DNA of 64,000 nucleotides from Bifidobacterium sp. ESL0763 (GTDB taxonomy: Bacteria > Actinomycetota > Actinomycetes > Actinomycetales > Bifidobacteriaceae). The notes below the pieces were generated by a model, which was given only the letters and a program-made list of their open reading frames with translations, ran no database searches and was not told the origin of the DNA. Shown here piece by piece: positions 1 through 11,229 of this stretch; position 1 is the stretch's first letter, and each line of letters starts with the position of its first letter. A program made the position numbers and the translations under genes. The stretch is from the NCBI RefSeq assembly GCF_029433395.1, contig NZ_JAQTHW010000002.1, forward strand, positions 1,116,001-1,180,000. The letters run 5' to 3'.

Positions 1-2214
1 GTCCCAGCCCATGAGCCCGGGCAGCAGCCACTCGGCGAGCAGCACCGAAAGCGCCACCGCGATGCCGCCCGGCAGGGCGAAGCGCACCACGCGCCCCAGG
101 AAGCCGGGGATGTAGCGCCGGGTGTTGTGCGCCAGGGCGAGGATGAAGGCGGGCATGCCGATGGTGAGCGCGCCGATGTAGGTGATGTGGCGAGGCAGGT
201 AGGGGTAGGGCACGAAGGTGCAGACCACGCCCAGCGAGATGAGCGCGGAGTAGACGGTCTTGACCAAAAACAGCGAGGAGACGCGCTCCATGTTGGCCAT
301 CACCTGGCGGCCGCGGGCCACGACGCTGGGCAGGTGGGAGAACTTCGAGTCGACGAGCACGACCTGGGCGACGGCCTTGGTGGCGGGCGCGGCGTTGCCC
401 ATCGCGATGCCGAGGTCGGCCTCCTTGAGGGCCAGCGCGTCGTTGACGCCGTCACCGGTCATCGCCACGGTCTTGCCGCCCTCATGCAGCGCGACGACGA
501 TGGCCTTCTTCTGCTCGGGCAGGACGCGGCCGAGCACGTCGACGTTCTCCAGGACCCGGGCGAGCTCCTTGGTGTCTCCGGGCAGGTCGCGGGCGTCCAT
601 GGCCACCGGGTCGCGGTCTCCGGTCAGTCGGACGTTCTTGGCGATGGCGCCCACGGTGGCGGGGCTGTCGCCGGAGATGACGCGGCAGCGCACGCCCTGC
701 TGACGGAACCAGGCGAGCGTCTCCTCGGCGTCGTCGCGGATGTGCTCGCGGCACAGCACCAGCGCCACCGGCCGGGAGGTGGGAACCAGCGTCGGATCGT
801 CCGCGAAGGCCTGTGCGCCGCCGGCCGCCGCAGCGCCCCGCGCACGGGCGAGCAGCAGCACGCGCATGCCCTGGTTGGCGTGGCGGGTCGCCAAATCCTT
901 GGCCTCGAGGTTCTCGCCGGCGAAGGCGGAGAGGAGCATCTCGGGGGCGCCCATGGTCCACACGTCGCCGTCGCGCACGATGGCGCTCCATTTGCGCGCC
1001 GAGGAGAACGGCACGCGGGCGTCGACCGGCCGGGCCGCGATGTTCCTCAGTCCCAGGGCCTTGAGCACGGCGGCGCCGGTGCCGTTGGGGCTCTCCTCGT
1101 TCGACAGGTCGTAGAGGGCCTGCAGCGCCTCGGCCTCGGTTCCGGATTCCCCGTCACCGTCACCGGCGCCGCCCAGCATCACGACCTGGTCGAAGACGAT
1201 GCCGCCGTCGGTGATGGTGCCGGTCTTGTCGAGGTTCAACGCATCCACGCGCGCCAGCGTCTCCACGCTCTCAAGCTCCTGGACCAAGGTGTGCTGGCGG
1301 GCCAGACGCATCGCGGCGATGGCGAAGTTGAGCGAAGTCAGCAAGACCAGTCCCTCGGGGATCATGCCCACCACCCCGGCCACGGCCGAGACGATGGCCG
1401 CGCGCCACGCCCCGGTGGAGAGGGCGACCTGCCAGCCGCCCACCGTGCGGATCTGCGAGGCGACCAGCAGGATGCACAGCGGGATGACGACCACGGTCAT
1501 CACCTTGAGGATGGTGTTGATGCCGCGGCTCAGGTCGGAAACGGTCTTCTTGTAGACCTTGGCCTTGGCGGTGAGCCTGGCCGCGTAGCCGTGTTCGCCC
1601 ACCGCGTCGACCCGGACCAGCGCCATGCCGGAAGTCGCATTGGAACCGGAGTAGACCTCCGCACCCTCGCCTTTCTTGACGGTTCGCGATTCGCCGGTCA
1701 GCATGGATTCATCGAGCTCCAACCCCCATGTGCGCACGATGGTGGCGTCCGCGGGCACCTGCTCGCCGCTGCGCAGCCAGAGCAGGTCGCCGAGCACGAT
1801 CTGCTCATGTTCGATCTCGATGTCCCGCCCGCCACGGCGCACCAAGGAACGCGAGGCGACCAGGATGGAAAGCTTGTCGAGCGTGTGTTTGGCCCGCATT
1901 TCGGTGAAGACGCCGATGCCGGAGTTGATGATGATGACCAGCCCGAAGACCGCGTCCTTCCACTGGCCGGTCAGCAGCACCAGCACCATGGCCGCGAAGA
2001 TGATCGCGTTGAACAGGGTGAACACATTCTCGCGGACGATCTGCCCCAGCGAACGCGAGGTCTGGGTGTCGAGCGCGTTGACGTTGCCCTGCGCGACCTG
2101 CCGGGCGACCTCGGCGTCACTCAGGCCGGTTTCGCCGACCTCGGGAAGGGCGGAAGGCGCGCTTTCATGGCCCGTTTCGCCGCCAGCCGAAGAGATCTGC
2201 CCGGTCCCGCTCAT
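1..2214 (-). CDS. Cation-translocating P-type ATPase (partial, 3' end beyond window)
   Basis: An open frame of 738 codons runs from an ATG at 2214 to the window edge without a stop, so the C-terminus is missing. It is an integral-membrane P-type ATPase that couples ATP hydrolysis to cation transport through an aspartyl-phosphate. In order I see the actuator motif LTGES, the phosphorylation motif DKTGTIT (about residue 330), the hinge motif TGDGVNDALALK (about residue 600), and hydrophobic segments on both sides. The layout resembles the CtpE-like branch of actinobacterial ATPases (calcium uptake in mycobacteria), but the transported ion cannot be read from this. The N-terminus is short and has no heavy-metal CxxC domain, which argues against a copper or zinc exporter. 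Confidence 0.9.
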   Translation of the reverse strand, partial: MSGTGQISSAGGETGHESAPSALPEVGETGLSDAEVARQVAQGNVNALDTQTSRSLGQIVRENVFTLFNAIIFAAMVLVLLTGQWKDAVFGLVIIINSGIGVFTEMRAKHTLDKLSILVASRSLVRRGGRDIEIEHEQIVLGDLLWLRSGEQVPADATIVRTWGLELDESMLTGESRTVKKGEGAEVYSGSNATSGMALVRVDAVGEHGYAARLTAKAKVYKKTVSDLSRGINTILKVMTVVVIPLCILLVASQIRTVGGWQVALSTGAWRAAIVSAVAGVVGMIPEGLVLLTSLNFAIAAMRLARQHTLVQELESVETLARVDALNLDKTGTITDGGIVFDQVVMLGGAGDGDGESGTEAEALQALYDLSNEESPNGTGAAVLKALGLRNIAARPVDARVPFSSARKWSAIVRDGDVWTMGAPEMLLSAFAGENLEAKDLATRHANQGMRVLLLARARGAAAAGGAQAFADDPTLVPTSRPVALVLCREHIRDDAEETLAWFRQQGVRCRVISGDSPATVGAIAKNVRLTGDRDPVAMDARDLPGDTKELARVLENVDVLGRVLPEQKKAIVVALHEGGKTVAMTGDGVNDALALKEADLGIAMGNAAPATKAVAQVVLVDSKFSHLPSVVARGRQVMANMERVSSLFLVKTVYSALISLGVVCTFVPYPYLPRHITYIGALTIGMPAFILALAHNTRRYIPGFLGRVVRFALPGGIAVALSVLLAEWLLPGLMGWD

Positions 2215-2335
2215 TGGTGCCCCTTACCCATGCGCCCGCCTCGGCCCGAAAAGGCCCGACCCGGGTTCGTTTGCCAGTATAAGTGGTTTCACTCTACCGT
2301 ATCCACCGTGTCCATGGCGTGAAAAGCACCGGCCC

Positions 2336-2908
2336 TTACGGCAACGTCACGTTCATCGTCCTGGCGTGGGGATTGTCGTCGATCGCCAGGCGCAGCGCCA
2401 TATCGAGGGAACGCGCATGGCCGCCCCCGTCCGGCACCACATGCAGCGCCTCGGCGTAGAGGCCGGTGTCGCCCGGGGCGTTGACGGGGTCGAGCAGCAC
2501 GACCGGGATGCCGGCCCCGCGCGCCTGGCGCAGCGCCCTCAGCCAAGCGTCGGCCGTGCCGCCTCGCATGTCGAGGCCGGCGACGAGCAGGAGTGTGACC
2601 GGCCTGCGGGCCATGTCGGCGACCGCCTGCGAGGGATCGGCCGAGACCACGCCGTCGGTGCCGGCCGCGTAGACGGCCTTGGTGCCTTTGCCGTTCAGGG
2701 CGGAGAGCACCCGCCGGTCGAGGTCGCCGTCACCGGCCGAGACCACGCCGACGAGGATGTCGGAGCGGTCGACGCTGTCGTGCGGCACATGGTTGGCCGC
2801 CGTGGCCGTGTCGCCGACCGCGGCTCCCCTCGGCGCGCACGAGCCCAATGCCGGCGCCAGCGACAATGCCAGCGCCATGCTCGCGATGACCGACCATATA
2901 CGACGCAT
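2336..2908 (-). CDS. Putative lipoprotein with periplasmic-binding-protein-like fold
   Basis: A 190-residue protein with a lipoprotein signal peptide: MRR, a hydrophobic core, then the lipobox LGSC with Cys at about residue 23. The mature part resembles one lobe of a LacI/ribose-binding type I periplasmic-binding fold (segments like ILVGVVSAGDGD, VTLLLVAGLD, IPVVLLDPVNAPGD). It is too short for a full two-lobe sugar-binding protein, so ligand binding is uncertain. It starts 14 bases after the stop of the upstream RNA methyltransferase gene and is probably co-transcribed with it. I do not recognise a named family. Confidence 0.7.
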   Translation of the reverse strand: MRRIWSVIASMALALSLAPALGSCAPRGAAVGDTATAANHVPHDSVDRSDILVGVVSAGDGDLDRRVLSALNGKGTKAVYAAGTDGVVSADPSQAVADMARRPVTLLLVAGLDMRGGTADAWLRALRQARGAGIPVVLLDPVNAPGDTGLYAEALHVVPDGGGHARSLDMALRLAIDDNPHARTMNVTLP

Positions 2909-2922
2909 GCGGGCCCGCTATC

Positions 2923-4221
2923 TCATCGGCCGTCGCGCGTGAAGAGCGCCACGGTCTCGACGTGGTGGGTCTGCGGGTAGATGTCGAAGGCCTGGATGTT
3001 CTTCAGGGCGTAGCCGAGCGTGGTCAGCGTCGCCGTGTCGCGGGCGAGGCTGGTCTCGTCGCAGGCGATATAGACGATCGAACGCGCGCCCGCCTCGGCG
3101 ATCTGACGGCAGACCTTGGCCTTGGCGCCGGCGCGTGGCGGGTCGAGCACCACGACGTCGGGCTCGGCGAGATCGGCGGGCAGGTCGCGTAGGCGGCGGG
3201 AGACGTCGCCCTGCAGCGCGGTGACGTTGGAGTCCCTGGCGATGTGCAGGTTGCGTTCGGCGTTGCGCACCGCCATGCGGCCGCCCTCCACGCTGAGCAC
3301 CTTGGTGTGCGCGAAGGTATGGGCCAGCGGCACGGTGAACAGGCCGGAGCCGGAGAAGAGGTCCCACAGGGTGGCCGAGCGCACGCCGGAGAGCTCCTGG
3401 CTGACCAGGCGCATCACGTGCTTGGCGAGCGTGGGCGGGGCCATGCGGTGCACCTGCCAGAAGCCGCCGGCCTCCACGCCGTACTTGTAGCGCTTGCCGT
3501 CCACGTCCACGATCTCCTTCAAACGCTTGGAGCCGGCGTGCAGGCGGCCGTCGACCGTGATGGCATAGTTGTCGCCGATGGCCTCGAGCAGGGCCTTGTG
3601 GCTCGCCCGGGAGGTGTGGATATCGCGCGGCTCGGGCACGGCGATGCGGATCTTGGCGCCGGGCTCGAAACTCTCATCGAAGAGCTTGCGCTCACGGGCC
3701 ACGGCCAGCAGCGCGCGCGTGGCCAGCGGCATGGTGTCGATGCGCACGCGGGTGTGCGAGGCCCGACGCCTCATGGAGACGCGGCCCTCCTCGTCGGCGA
3801 TCAGCTCGATGCGGGTGCGCCAGTGCAGGCCCTTCTCGTCGTTGTCGCCGTCCATGCGCGCCACGGGCACCTCGTCGAGCTCGAGATGGCCCATGCGCCG
3901 CATCTGGCCGGTGATGACCGCGGACTTCCATTTGAGCTGCCCGGGCAGCGAGACGTGGACCAGGTCGGCGCCGCCGACTCCCCCGCCCTGCGACAGCGGA
4001 CCCGCCAGAGGCCAGACCGGCTCGACGCGGTCGTCGGAGGCCTCCTTGACCTCCACCACCTCGCCGGTCCAGAAACGGTCGTCGCGGTTGTGCGGCTCGT
4101 CGAGCTCGATGGTGTCCAGCTCGCCGGGCAGCGCGAAGCGCACGAAGACCACACGGCCATCGATATGGGCGACGCAACGGCCCTGGTCGGCGTAGCGTTC
4201 GATTCGTACTGTGGCTTGCAT
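2923..4221 (-). CDS. Class I SAM-dependent RNA methyltransferase, TrmA/RlmCD family
   Basis: A 432-residue cytosolic enzyme that should methylate C5 of a uridine in tRNA or 23S rRNA. It begins with a TRAM-like beta-barrel (residues 1-60) for RNA binding and carries a C-terminal Rossmann methyltransferase domain with WDLFSGSGLFTVPLA (SAM binding), VLDPPRAGAKAKV, and YIACDETSLARD, which holds the family's nucleophilic Cys. The usual SCNP is ACDE here, a common actinobacterial variant. The C-terminal VETVALF motif supplies the catalytic Glu. AAGAGGTAGCC precedes the ATG as a ribosome binding site. Which RNA is the target (TrmA, RlmC or RlmD type) cannot be decided; the iron-sulfur cysteine cluster of RlmD is absent from the N-terminal part. 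Confidence 0.9.
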   Translation of the reverse strand: MQATVRIERYADQGRCVAHIDGRVVFVRFALPGELDTIELDEPHNRDDRFWTGEVVEVKEASDDRVEPVWPLAGPLSQGGGVGGADLVHVSLPGQLKWKSAVITGQMRRMGHLELDEVPVARMDGDNDEKGLHWRTRIELIADEEGRVSMRRRASHTRVRIDTMPLATRALLAVARERKLFDESFEPGAKIRIAVPEPRDIHTSRASHKALLEAIGDNYAITVDGRLHAGSKRLKEIVDVDGKRYKYGVEAGGFWQVHRMAPPTLAKHVMRLVSQELSGVRSATLWDLFSGSGLFTVPLAHTFAHTKVLSVEGGRMAVRNAERNLHIARDSNVTALQGDVSRRLRDLPADLAEPDVVVLDPPRAGAKAKVCRQIAEAGARSIVYIACDETSLARDTATLTTLGYALKNIQAFDIYPQTHHVETVALFTRDGR

Positions 4222-4359
4222 GGCTACCTCTTGTTTCCTGAAATCCTTGATGGCCGGGAGACGCTTGCGCCTTCCGCGCCCGTTGCTTCATCCTACGTTC
4301 GCTTGATGGCCGCCGGCGGGTTTCGAGACCGCCATCGCCGCGCGACCGGAACTCCAAGT

Positions 4360-5160
4360 CTAGCGTTGGCCCTCGTCCGCCGTCCCATCGTCCTGGTCCG
4401 CGTCCGCGGACGGGACCGCGTGGGCGTCCGCCTGCGCGCCATCCTTCCTGTCGTCATCCTTGGCATCCCCGTCGGCCACCTTGAACTTCGGATGATGCCG
4501 CAGCGGGTCGGCGATGAGCAGATAGGAGACCCAGATGGCCAGCGCCCAGAACGGCAGGCCCATCAGCAGGCGGGTGGTGCCCAGCCAGGTGACGCGGTTG
4601 GTCAGGTAGAGCGGCACCTGCACCGCCAGGCGCAGCGCGAAGACGCCGACCCACAGCGCCGTGACGATGTCGTAGGCGCGCAGCAGCTTCCTGTCGCCCC
4701 GCCAGTCGGCGAGCCAGTCGCGCAGACGTTCGGTGGGCATGGAGCGGATGAACTCGACCATGAAGCCGACGCCCGGCACGCGGATGGCCAGGGTGAGGGC
4801 GAGCAGGACGAGGTAGACGGCGTTGGTGATGAAGCCGTAGACGTAGTAGTTGCGAGCCTCGTGGGTGTGCCATGCCCAGACCAGGCAGATGGCGACGGCG
4901 ATCAATCCGCTGAGCGCCCCCAGCACGGTCTGGCGCTGCACCAGACGGACCAGGACCGCGAGCACGGCCAGCACCGCCGAGACGATGATGGTGAGCCTGA
5001 GGTCGGCGGTGAGCACGAACATGACCACGAAGACGAAGCCGGGCAGCATCGATTCGATGACGCCGCGCACCCCGCCGATCGCGTCGATGACGGAGAAGTC
5101 CTCGCCGTTGCCGGCCGCCGCCAGCGCCGCCAGCCCCTGCCGCTTGCTTGGCTTGCCCAT
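4360..5160 (-). CDS. DUF3159 family integral membrane protein
   Basis: A 266-residue membrane protein with about six hydrophobic segments, for example PGFVFVVMFVLTADL and LTIIVSAVLAVLAVL, and an acidic, Lys/Asp-rich cytosolic tail. It matches the actinobacterial DUF3159 family by its core FSVIDAIGGVRGVIESMLPG and by gene order, directly downstream of a DUF3710 gene. I chose the ATG at 5160 because GGAAAGGAACGGC lies just upstream; a longer frame from 5229 has no good ribosome binding site. Function is unknown. The pair is normally found near dUTPase and RNA-processing genes in actinobacteria. Confidence 0.85.
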   Translation of the reverse strand: MGKPSKRQGLAALAAAGNGEDFSVIDAIGGVRGVIESMLPGFVFVVMFVLTADLRLTIIVSAVLAVLAVLVRLVQRQTVLGALSGLIAVAICLVWAWHTHEARNYYVYGFITNAVYLVLLALTLAIRVPGVGFMVEFIRSMPTERLRDWLADWRGDRKLLRAYDIVTALWVGVFALRLAVQVPLYLTNRVTWLGTTRLLMGLPFWALAIWVSYLLIADPLRHHPKFKVADGDAKDDDRKDGAQADAHAVPSADADQDDGTADEGQR

Positions 5161-5235
5161 GCCGTTCCTTTCCGTGCCCATAGACGATTCGCCGGCCCTG
5201 GTGCGGGAACCGGCGAATGGCGATCGCATGTGCCT

Positions 5236-6177
5236 TTAGCGCAGCTCGGAGAACATCGGGCCGCGCGAGATCGTGGTCTGCACCTCGGTCTGCTGGTCGG
5301 CGACGAACGGGCCCTTGACGCGCTTGGGGATCTCATTGCCGTTCTTATCATCCCCGTCGGCTTCCTCGGCCGCCTCGTCGGCCTTGCGCCGCTGCTCCGG
5401 CGAGACCGGGGCGTGCATGGCGATGAGGTCGCGCGGGGCGAGCGGCTCCTCTCCGCGGTCGACCACAATCTGGGAGAAGAAGCGGTCGAGCGCCTTGGTC
5501 TCGGGGCTCTTCGGCTGGGTGGCGGCGCGGCCGGAGAAGATGCCCCGCAGCATCCAGCGCGGTCCGTCGACGCCGACGATGCGGGTGGTCACGCTCTTGC
5601 CGCCCTTGACCTTGACGGGCAGCCTGACCTCCATGCCGAAGACGCCGGCATGCTCGCTCGCGTCGCCCTTGGACGCCAGCAGGTCGTCGCGCATGTCGTC
5701 CCAGAGTCCGAGCGTCTTCGGGGCGGCGAACGCCTCGACCTCCAGGCTGGAGGACTTGTAGGAGATGGTGCAGCCGAGTATCTGGCCGCTGGAACGGCTG
5801 GCCTTGACGCGCAGCTCGATGCCCTTCAGGAACGGCAGGTAGTAGGCGCCCATGTCGAGGTACTCGTCGTAGTCGGGCCCGTTCTCCTCGTCGATGTCCC
5901 ACGGCCCGTAGAGCTCGCCGCGTTCGTCGTAGCTCTCCACCGGTTCCTCGGGGAAGGCGGGCTCCCGCGCCTCGTCGTCCTCGGCCTTGCCGGCCTTCGC
6001 GTCGGTGTGCTTGGCATCGGTGTCCTTCGCGCCCGTATTCTTCGTATCGGCGTCCTTGGCATCGGTCGCCGCGTCGTCGGCCGCGTCCGTGGTCTCCTTG
6101 GCGTCCTCGTTGTCGTTGTCGACGTCGACGTCGTCGTCCTTGCGGTGCTTCTTCCTGCCGAAACCGAACAGTCCCAT
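5236..6177 (-). CDS. DUF3710 domain protein
   Basis: A 313-residue soluble protein. Residues 1-95 are a highly charged, Asp/Lys/Ala-rich low-complexity region with repeated KDTDAK-like units. Residues 100-290 form the DUF3710 domain (YGPWDIDEENGPDYDEYLDMGAYYLP in two steps, then VDGPRWMLRGIFSG and LPVKVKGG). GAGGAACG precedes the ATG. The gene is followed after 75 bases by the DUF3159 gene, the usual actinobacterial partnership. Molecular function is unknown. The charged N-terminus is longer than in most relatives and is probably disordered. Confidence 0.85.
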   Translation of the reverse strand: MGLFGFGRKKHRKDDDVDVDNDNEDAKETTDAADDAATDAKDADTKNTGAKDTDAKHTDAKAGKAEDDEAREPAFPEEPVESYDERGELYGPWDIDEENGPDYDEYLDMGAYYLPFLKGIELRVKASRSSGQILGCTISYKSSSLEVEAFAAPKTLGLWDDMRDDLLASKGDASEHAGVFGMEVRLPVKVKGGKSVTTRIVGVDGPRWMLRGIFSGRAATQPKSPETKALDRFFSQIVVDRGEEPLAPRDLIAMHAPVSPEQRRKADEAAEEADGDDKNGNEIPKRVKGPFVADQQTEVQTTISRGPMFSELR

Positions 6178-6233
6178 CGTTCCTCGTTTCCTTACGTGTG
6201 CCTAGGGCAAGCCTAGCACCCCAACGTGATGCC

Positions 6234-7100
6234 TCAGATGTCGTAGACGACGCTTAGCGGAGCGTGGTCGGACCAGCGGGCGTCGTAGGAGGGGGCGCGG
6301 TCGATGTCGAAGGAGAGGGCCTTGCCGGCCAGCCCCGGGGTCGCCAGCTGGTAGTCGATCCTCCAGCCGACGTTGTTGTCGAAGGCGCGGCCGCGCTGGC
6401 TCCACCAGGTGTAGGGCCCCTGCACCTCGCCGGCGAGGCTGCGCATCACGTCGACGAAGCCGTACTGCTCCGGGTCGAGCCACCGGTCGACATAGGCGCG
6501 TTCCTCCGGTAGGAAGCCGGAATGCTTGACGTTGGCCTTGGCGTTCTTGATGTCGAGCGGGGTGTGGGCGATGTTCATGTCGCCGCACAGCAGGGCCTGG
6601 CGGCCGCCGCCATCGGCGATCTTGCGCAGCTGCGCCATGCGCTCGAGCATGCGGTCGAGGAAACGGAACTTCTGGTGCATCTTGTCGGGGTCGTCGGTGT
6701 TGCCCGCGTGCACGTAGACGCTGGCGACGGTCAGCTCCATGCCGCCCGGCGCGGTGATGTCGGCCTCGATCCAGCGGCCGGAGTCCACGTCCTCGTCGAG
6801 GTCCATCAGCCCGTAGCGCCTGGCGGTGACGGGCAGCGAGGAGAGCAGGCCGACCCCGGCACGGCCCTTGATGCGGCAGACCTCGTCCTGGCGGGCGAGC
6901 GAGGCGGCGTCGGCGACCTTGCCGGCCTTGGCGTATCCTTCGCCGATGGCGCCGAAGATCGGGTCGATCTCCTCCTGCGGGGCGCGGACCTCCTGCATGC
7001 ACCAGACGTCGGGGGTGCGCCCGTCGGACCAGGCGAGGAGACCCTTGCGCCTGGCCGCGCGGATGCCGTTGAGATTGGATGTGGTGACGGTTATGCTCAT
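6234..7100 (-). CDS. xth: Exodeoxyribonuclease III / AP endonuclease
   Basis: A 288-residue Mg-dependent nuclease of the exonuclease III family that acts at abasic sites and 3' ends in base-excision repair. Family motifs are in order: SNLNGIRAA (start), MQEVRAPQEEID (metal-binding Glu), ASVYVHAGNT, CGDMNIAHTPLDIKN (catalytic Asp/Asn), WRIDYQLATPG and WSDHAPLSV (terminal Asp/His). I chose the ATG at 7100 because it gives the typical family N-terminus MSITVTTSN; a longer frame would add unrelated residues. The gene is probably monocistronic and is convergent with nothing. Confidence 0.92.
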   Translation of the reverse strand: MSITVTTSNLNGIRAARRKGLLAWSDGRTPDVWCMQEVRAPQEEIDPIFGAIGEGYAKAGKVADAASLARQDEVCRIKGRAGVGLLSSLPVTARRYGLMDLDEDVDSGRWIEADITAPGGMELTVASVYVHAGNTDDPDKMHQKFRFLDRMLERMAQLRKIADGGGRQALLCGDMNIAHTPLDIKNAKANVKHSGFLPEERAYVDRWLDPEQYGFVDVMRSLAGEVQGPYTWWSQRGRAFDNNVGWRIDYQLATPGLAGKALSFDIDRAPSYDARWSDHAPLSVVYDI

Positions 7101-7253
7101 GAGCCCGACGATACACCATCGCGTGCCCTCCCCGCCCGTCCGATGGCACAGGGGCCGGCCCGGACAGCACTCGGACAACCTCATGGACAGCGCGATGCCC
7201 CACCGTCCGCGGGGGACGATGGGGCATCGGGAAGCTCCGGAAGAGACTCGGTA

Positions 7254-9284
<2,031 letters not shown>

Positions 9285-9304
9285 CGTGTCTGCTTTCCTT
9301 GCGC

Positions 9305-10282
9305 TCACGCCGTACGGCTCTTGGGATCAAGCGCGTCCTTGACCGCGTCGCCCATCATGATGAAGGCGAGCACGGTGATGGCCAGCGCGGCCGAGGGATA
9401 GAAGAGGACCGCGGGGTCAGTGCGCAGGATGGTCTGTGCGTTGGAGATGTCGCCGCCCCAGCTCACGGTGGTCGTCGGCAGGCCGATGCCCAGGAAGCTC
9501 AGGGTGGCCTCGGAGACGATGTAAGTGCCCAGCGAGGTGGTGCCCACCACGATGATGGAGGCCAGCGAGTTCGGCATGATGTGGCTGACCAGGTTGCGCA
9601 GCGGCGTGGAGCCGAGGGCGGTGGAGGCGGTGTTGAACTCGAGGTTCTTGGTCTCCATCACCGAGCCGCGCGCGATGCGGGCGGTCTGCGTCCAGCCGAA
9701 GAGGGTCAGCACGAGCACGATCTTCCAGACCGAGCCGGAGGTGCGGAACATCTGCAGGACGACGATGGCGCCGAGCAGCAGCGGGATGGCCATGAAGATG
9801 TCGGTGCAGCGGCTCAGCACCGCGTCGACCCAGCCGCCGAAGAAGCCGCCGAGCGCGCCGATCAGCGTGCCGAAGAGCACCACGAGGATGGTGGTGAGCA
9901 CGCCGACGGACAGCGAGGTGCGGGTGCCGTAGACGGTGCGGGTGAACACGTCGCAGCCCTGGGTGTCGTAGCCGAAGGGATGGCCGGCGCTACTGGGCTC
10001 CAGCGAGTGCTCCAGCTGGCAGAAGTTGGGGTCCTGGTGCGTGAAGACGCCGGGGAAGAGCGCCACGAAGATGACGCAGACGATCAGCACCGCCGAGACG
10101 ATGAACAGCGGGTTCTTGCGCAGCGTGCGCCAAGCGTCGGCCCACATGCTGGTGGCGGGGGCGGACTCGTCGATGGAGTCCACGTCCTGCAGCTTGACGG
10201 TGTCGGCCGGGGCCACATAGCGCTCCTGGCCGGGAAGGGTGGAAGAGGTGTTCATGCTTTCCTGGGATTCGTTGTCACTCAT
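9305..10282 (-). CDS. Peptide ABC transporter permease (DppC/OppC type)
   Basis: A 325-residue inner-membrane permease. A 45-residue cytosolic N-terminus is followed by the OppC N-terminal helix (LRKNPLFIVSAVLIVCV) and five further membrane segments of the BPD_transp_1 fold. The coupling loop contains TASTALGSTPLRNLVSHIMP, the EAA-like motif that docks on the ATPase. GGAGGAGAAAGACTT is a strong ribosome binding site. The stop lies only about 20 bases before the ATPase start, so the genes are co-translated as one unit. Confidence 0.93.
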   Translation of the reverse strand: MSDNESQESMNTSSTLPGQERYVAPADTVKLQDVDSIDESAPATSMWADAWRTLRKNPLFIVSAVLIVCVIFVALFPGVFTHQDPNFCQLEHSLEPSSAGHPFGYDTQGCDVFTRTVYGTRTSLSVGVLTTILVVLFGTLIGALGGFFGGWVDAVLSRCTDIFMAIPLLLGAIVVLQMFRTSGSVWKIVLVLTLFGWTQTARIARGSVMETKNLEFNTASTALGSTPLRNLVSHIMPNSLASIIVVGTTSLGTYIVSEATLSFLGIGLPTTTVSWGGDISNAQTILRTDPAVLFYPSAALAITVLAFIMMGDAVKDALDPKSRTA

Positions 10283-10302
10283 AAGTCTTTCTCCTCCCTG
10301 CC

Positions 10303-11229
10303 TCACGCGTACCGGATGCGCGGGTCGAGGGCCGCGTAGAGCATGTCGACGAGCAGGTTGCACACCACGAAGATCAGGGTCAGCAGCGTGACGATGGAGA
10401 CGACCATGTTGCTTTCGCCCTTGAGGATGCTCTGGTAGGTCAGGAACCCGATGCCGTGGACGTTGAAGATGGTCTCCGAGATCATGGCGCCGCTCATCAG
10501 CGAGCCCAGGTCCTGGCCCAGGTAGGTGACCACGGGGATCAGCGAGTTGCGCAGCACGTGGCGCACGATCACCGAGCGGTTGGACATGCCCTTGGCGCGC
10601 GCGGTACGCACGTAGTCCTCGGCGATGTTGGAGGAGACCTCGGAACGGGTCAGGCGGATGATGTAGGCCATCGACACCGAGCCGAGCACCATGGCCGGCA
10701 TCAGCAGGTCGAGGAAGCCGGGGTCGCTGCCCGCGGTGACCGGCAGCAGGCGCCACTTGACGCCCAGGAAGTACTGGCCGAGGAAGCCGGTGACGAAGGT
10801 CGGCACGGAGATGAGCAGCAGGGAGACGATGAGGATGACGGAGTCATACCACTTGCCCTTCTTGAGCCCGGAGATGATGCCGAAGACCACACCGAAGATC
10901 GCCTCGAAGCAGAACGCCATCAGCGCGAGCTTGATGGTGACCGGGAAGGCCCGGCCGATCTCGGAGATGACGGGCTGGCCGGCGAATGTGTTGCCGAAGT
11001 TCAGCGTCAGCGCGTTCTTCAGGAACAGCAGGTACTGCACGATGAATGGCTTGTCGAGGTTATATTCCGCGCGAATCTGGGCCGCGACCGCCGCGTTGAT
11101 CGGTTTGTCGCCGAACATCGCCTTCACCGGATCGCCGGGAAGCGCGAAGACGAGCGCGTAGACCAAAAGCGTCGTGCCAAGAACCACGGGGATCATCTGC
11201 AGGATACGGCGCAGAAGATACTTGCCCAT
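10303..11229 (-). CDS. Peptide ABC transporter permease (DppB/OppB type)
   Basis: A 308-residue permease with six membrane segments. The N-terminal motif GKYLLRRILQMIPVVLGTT and the early segment FALPGDPVKAMFG are characteristic of DppB/OppB. The EAA-like loop is DYVRTARAKGMSNRSVIVRH, which contacts the ATPase. AAGGAGTTAACCG precedes the ATG. It heads the permease-permease-ATPase part of the cluster, 20 bases before dppC, and lies 454 bases downstream of the binding-protein gene, from which it is separated by a hairpin terminator. Confidence 0.93.
   Translation of the reverse strand: MGKYLLRRILQMIPVVLGTTLLVYALVFALPGDPVKAMFGDKPINAAVAAQIRAEYNLDKPFIVQYLLFLKNALTLNFGNTFAGQPVISEIGRAFPVTIKLALMAFCFEAIFGVVFGIISGLKKGKWYDSVILIVSLLLISVPTFVTGFLGQYFLGVKWRLLPVTAGSDPGFLDLLMPAMVLGSVSMAYIIRLTRSEVSSNIAEDYVRTARAKGMSNRSVIVRHVLRNSLIPVVTYLGQDLGSLMSGAMISETIFNVHGIGFLTYQSILKGESNMVVSIVTLLTLIFVVCNLLVDMLYAALDPRIRYA

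Noticed and set aside
127..2322. 731-codon plus-strand open frame
   Set aside because: It is antisense to the P-type ATPase; composition (Gly, Asp, His, Val-rich) is that of a GC-rich shadow and no domain is recognisable.
3244..6216. 990-codon plus-strand open frame
   Set aside because: It runs antisense across three well-supported genes (methyltransferase, DUF3159, DUF3710) and has no family motif.
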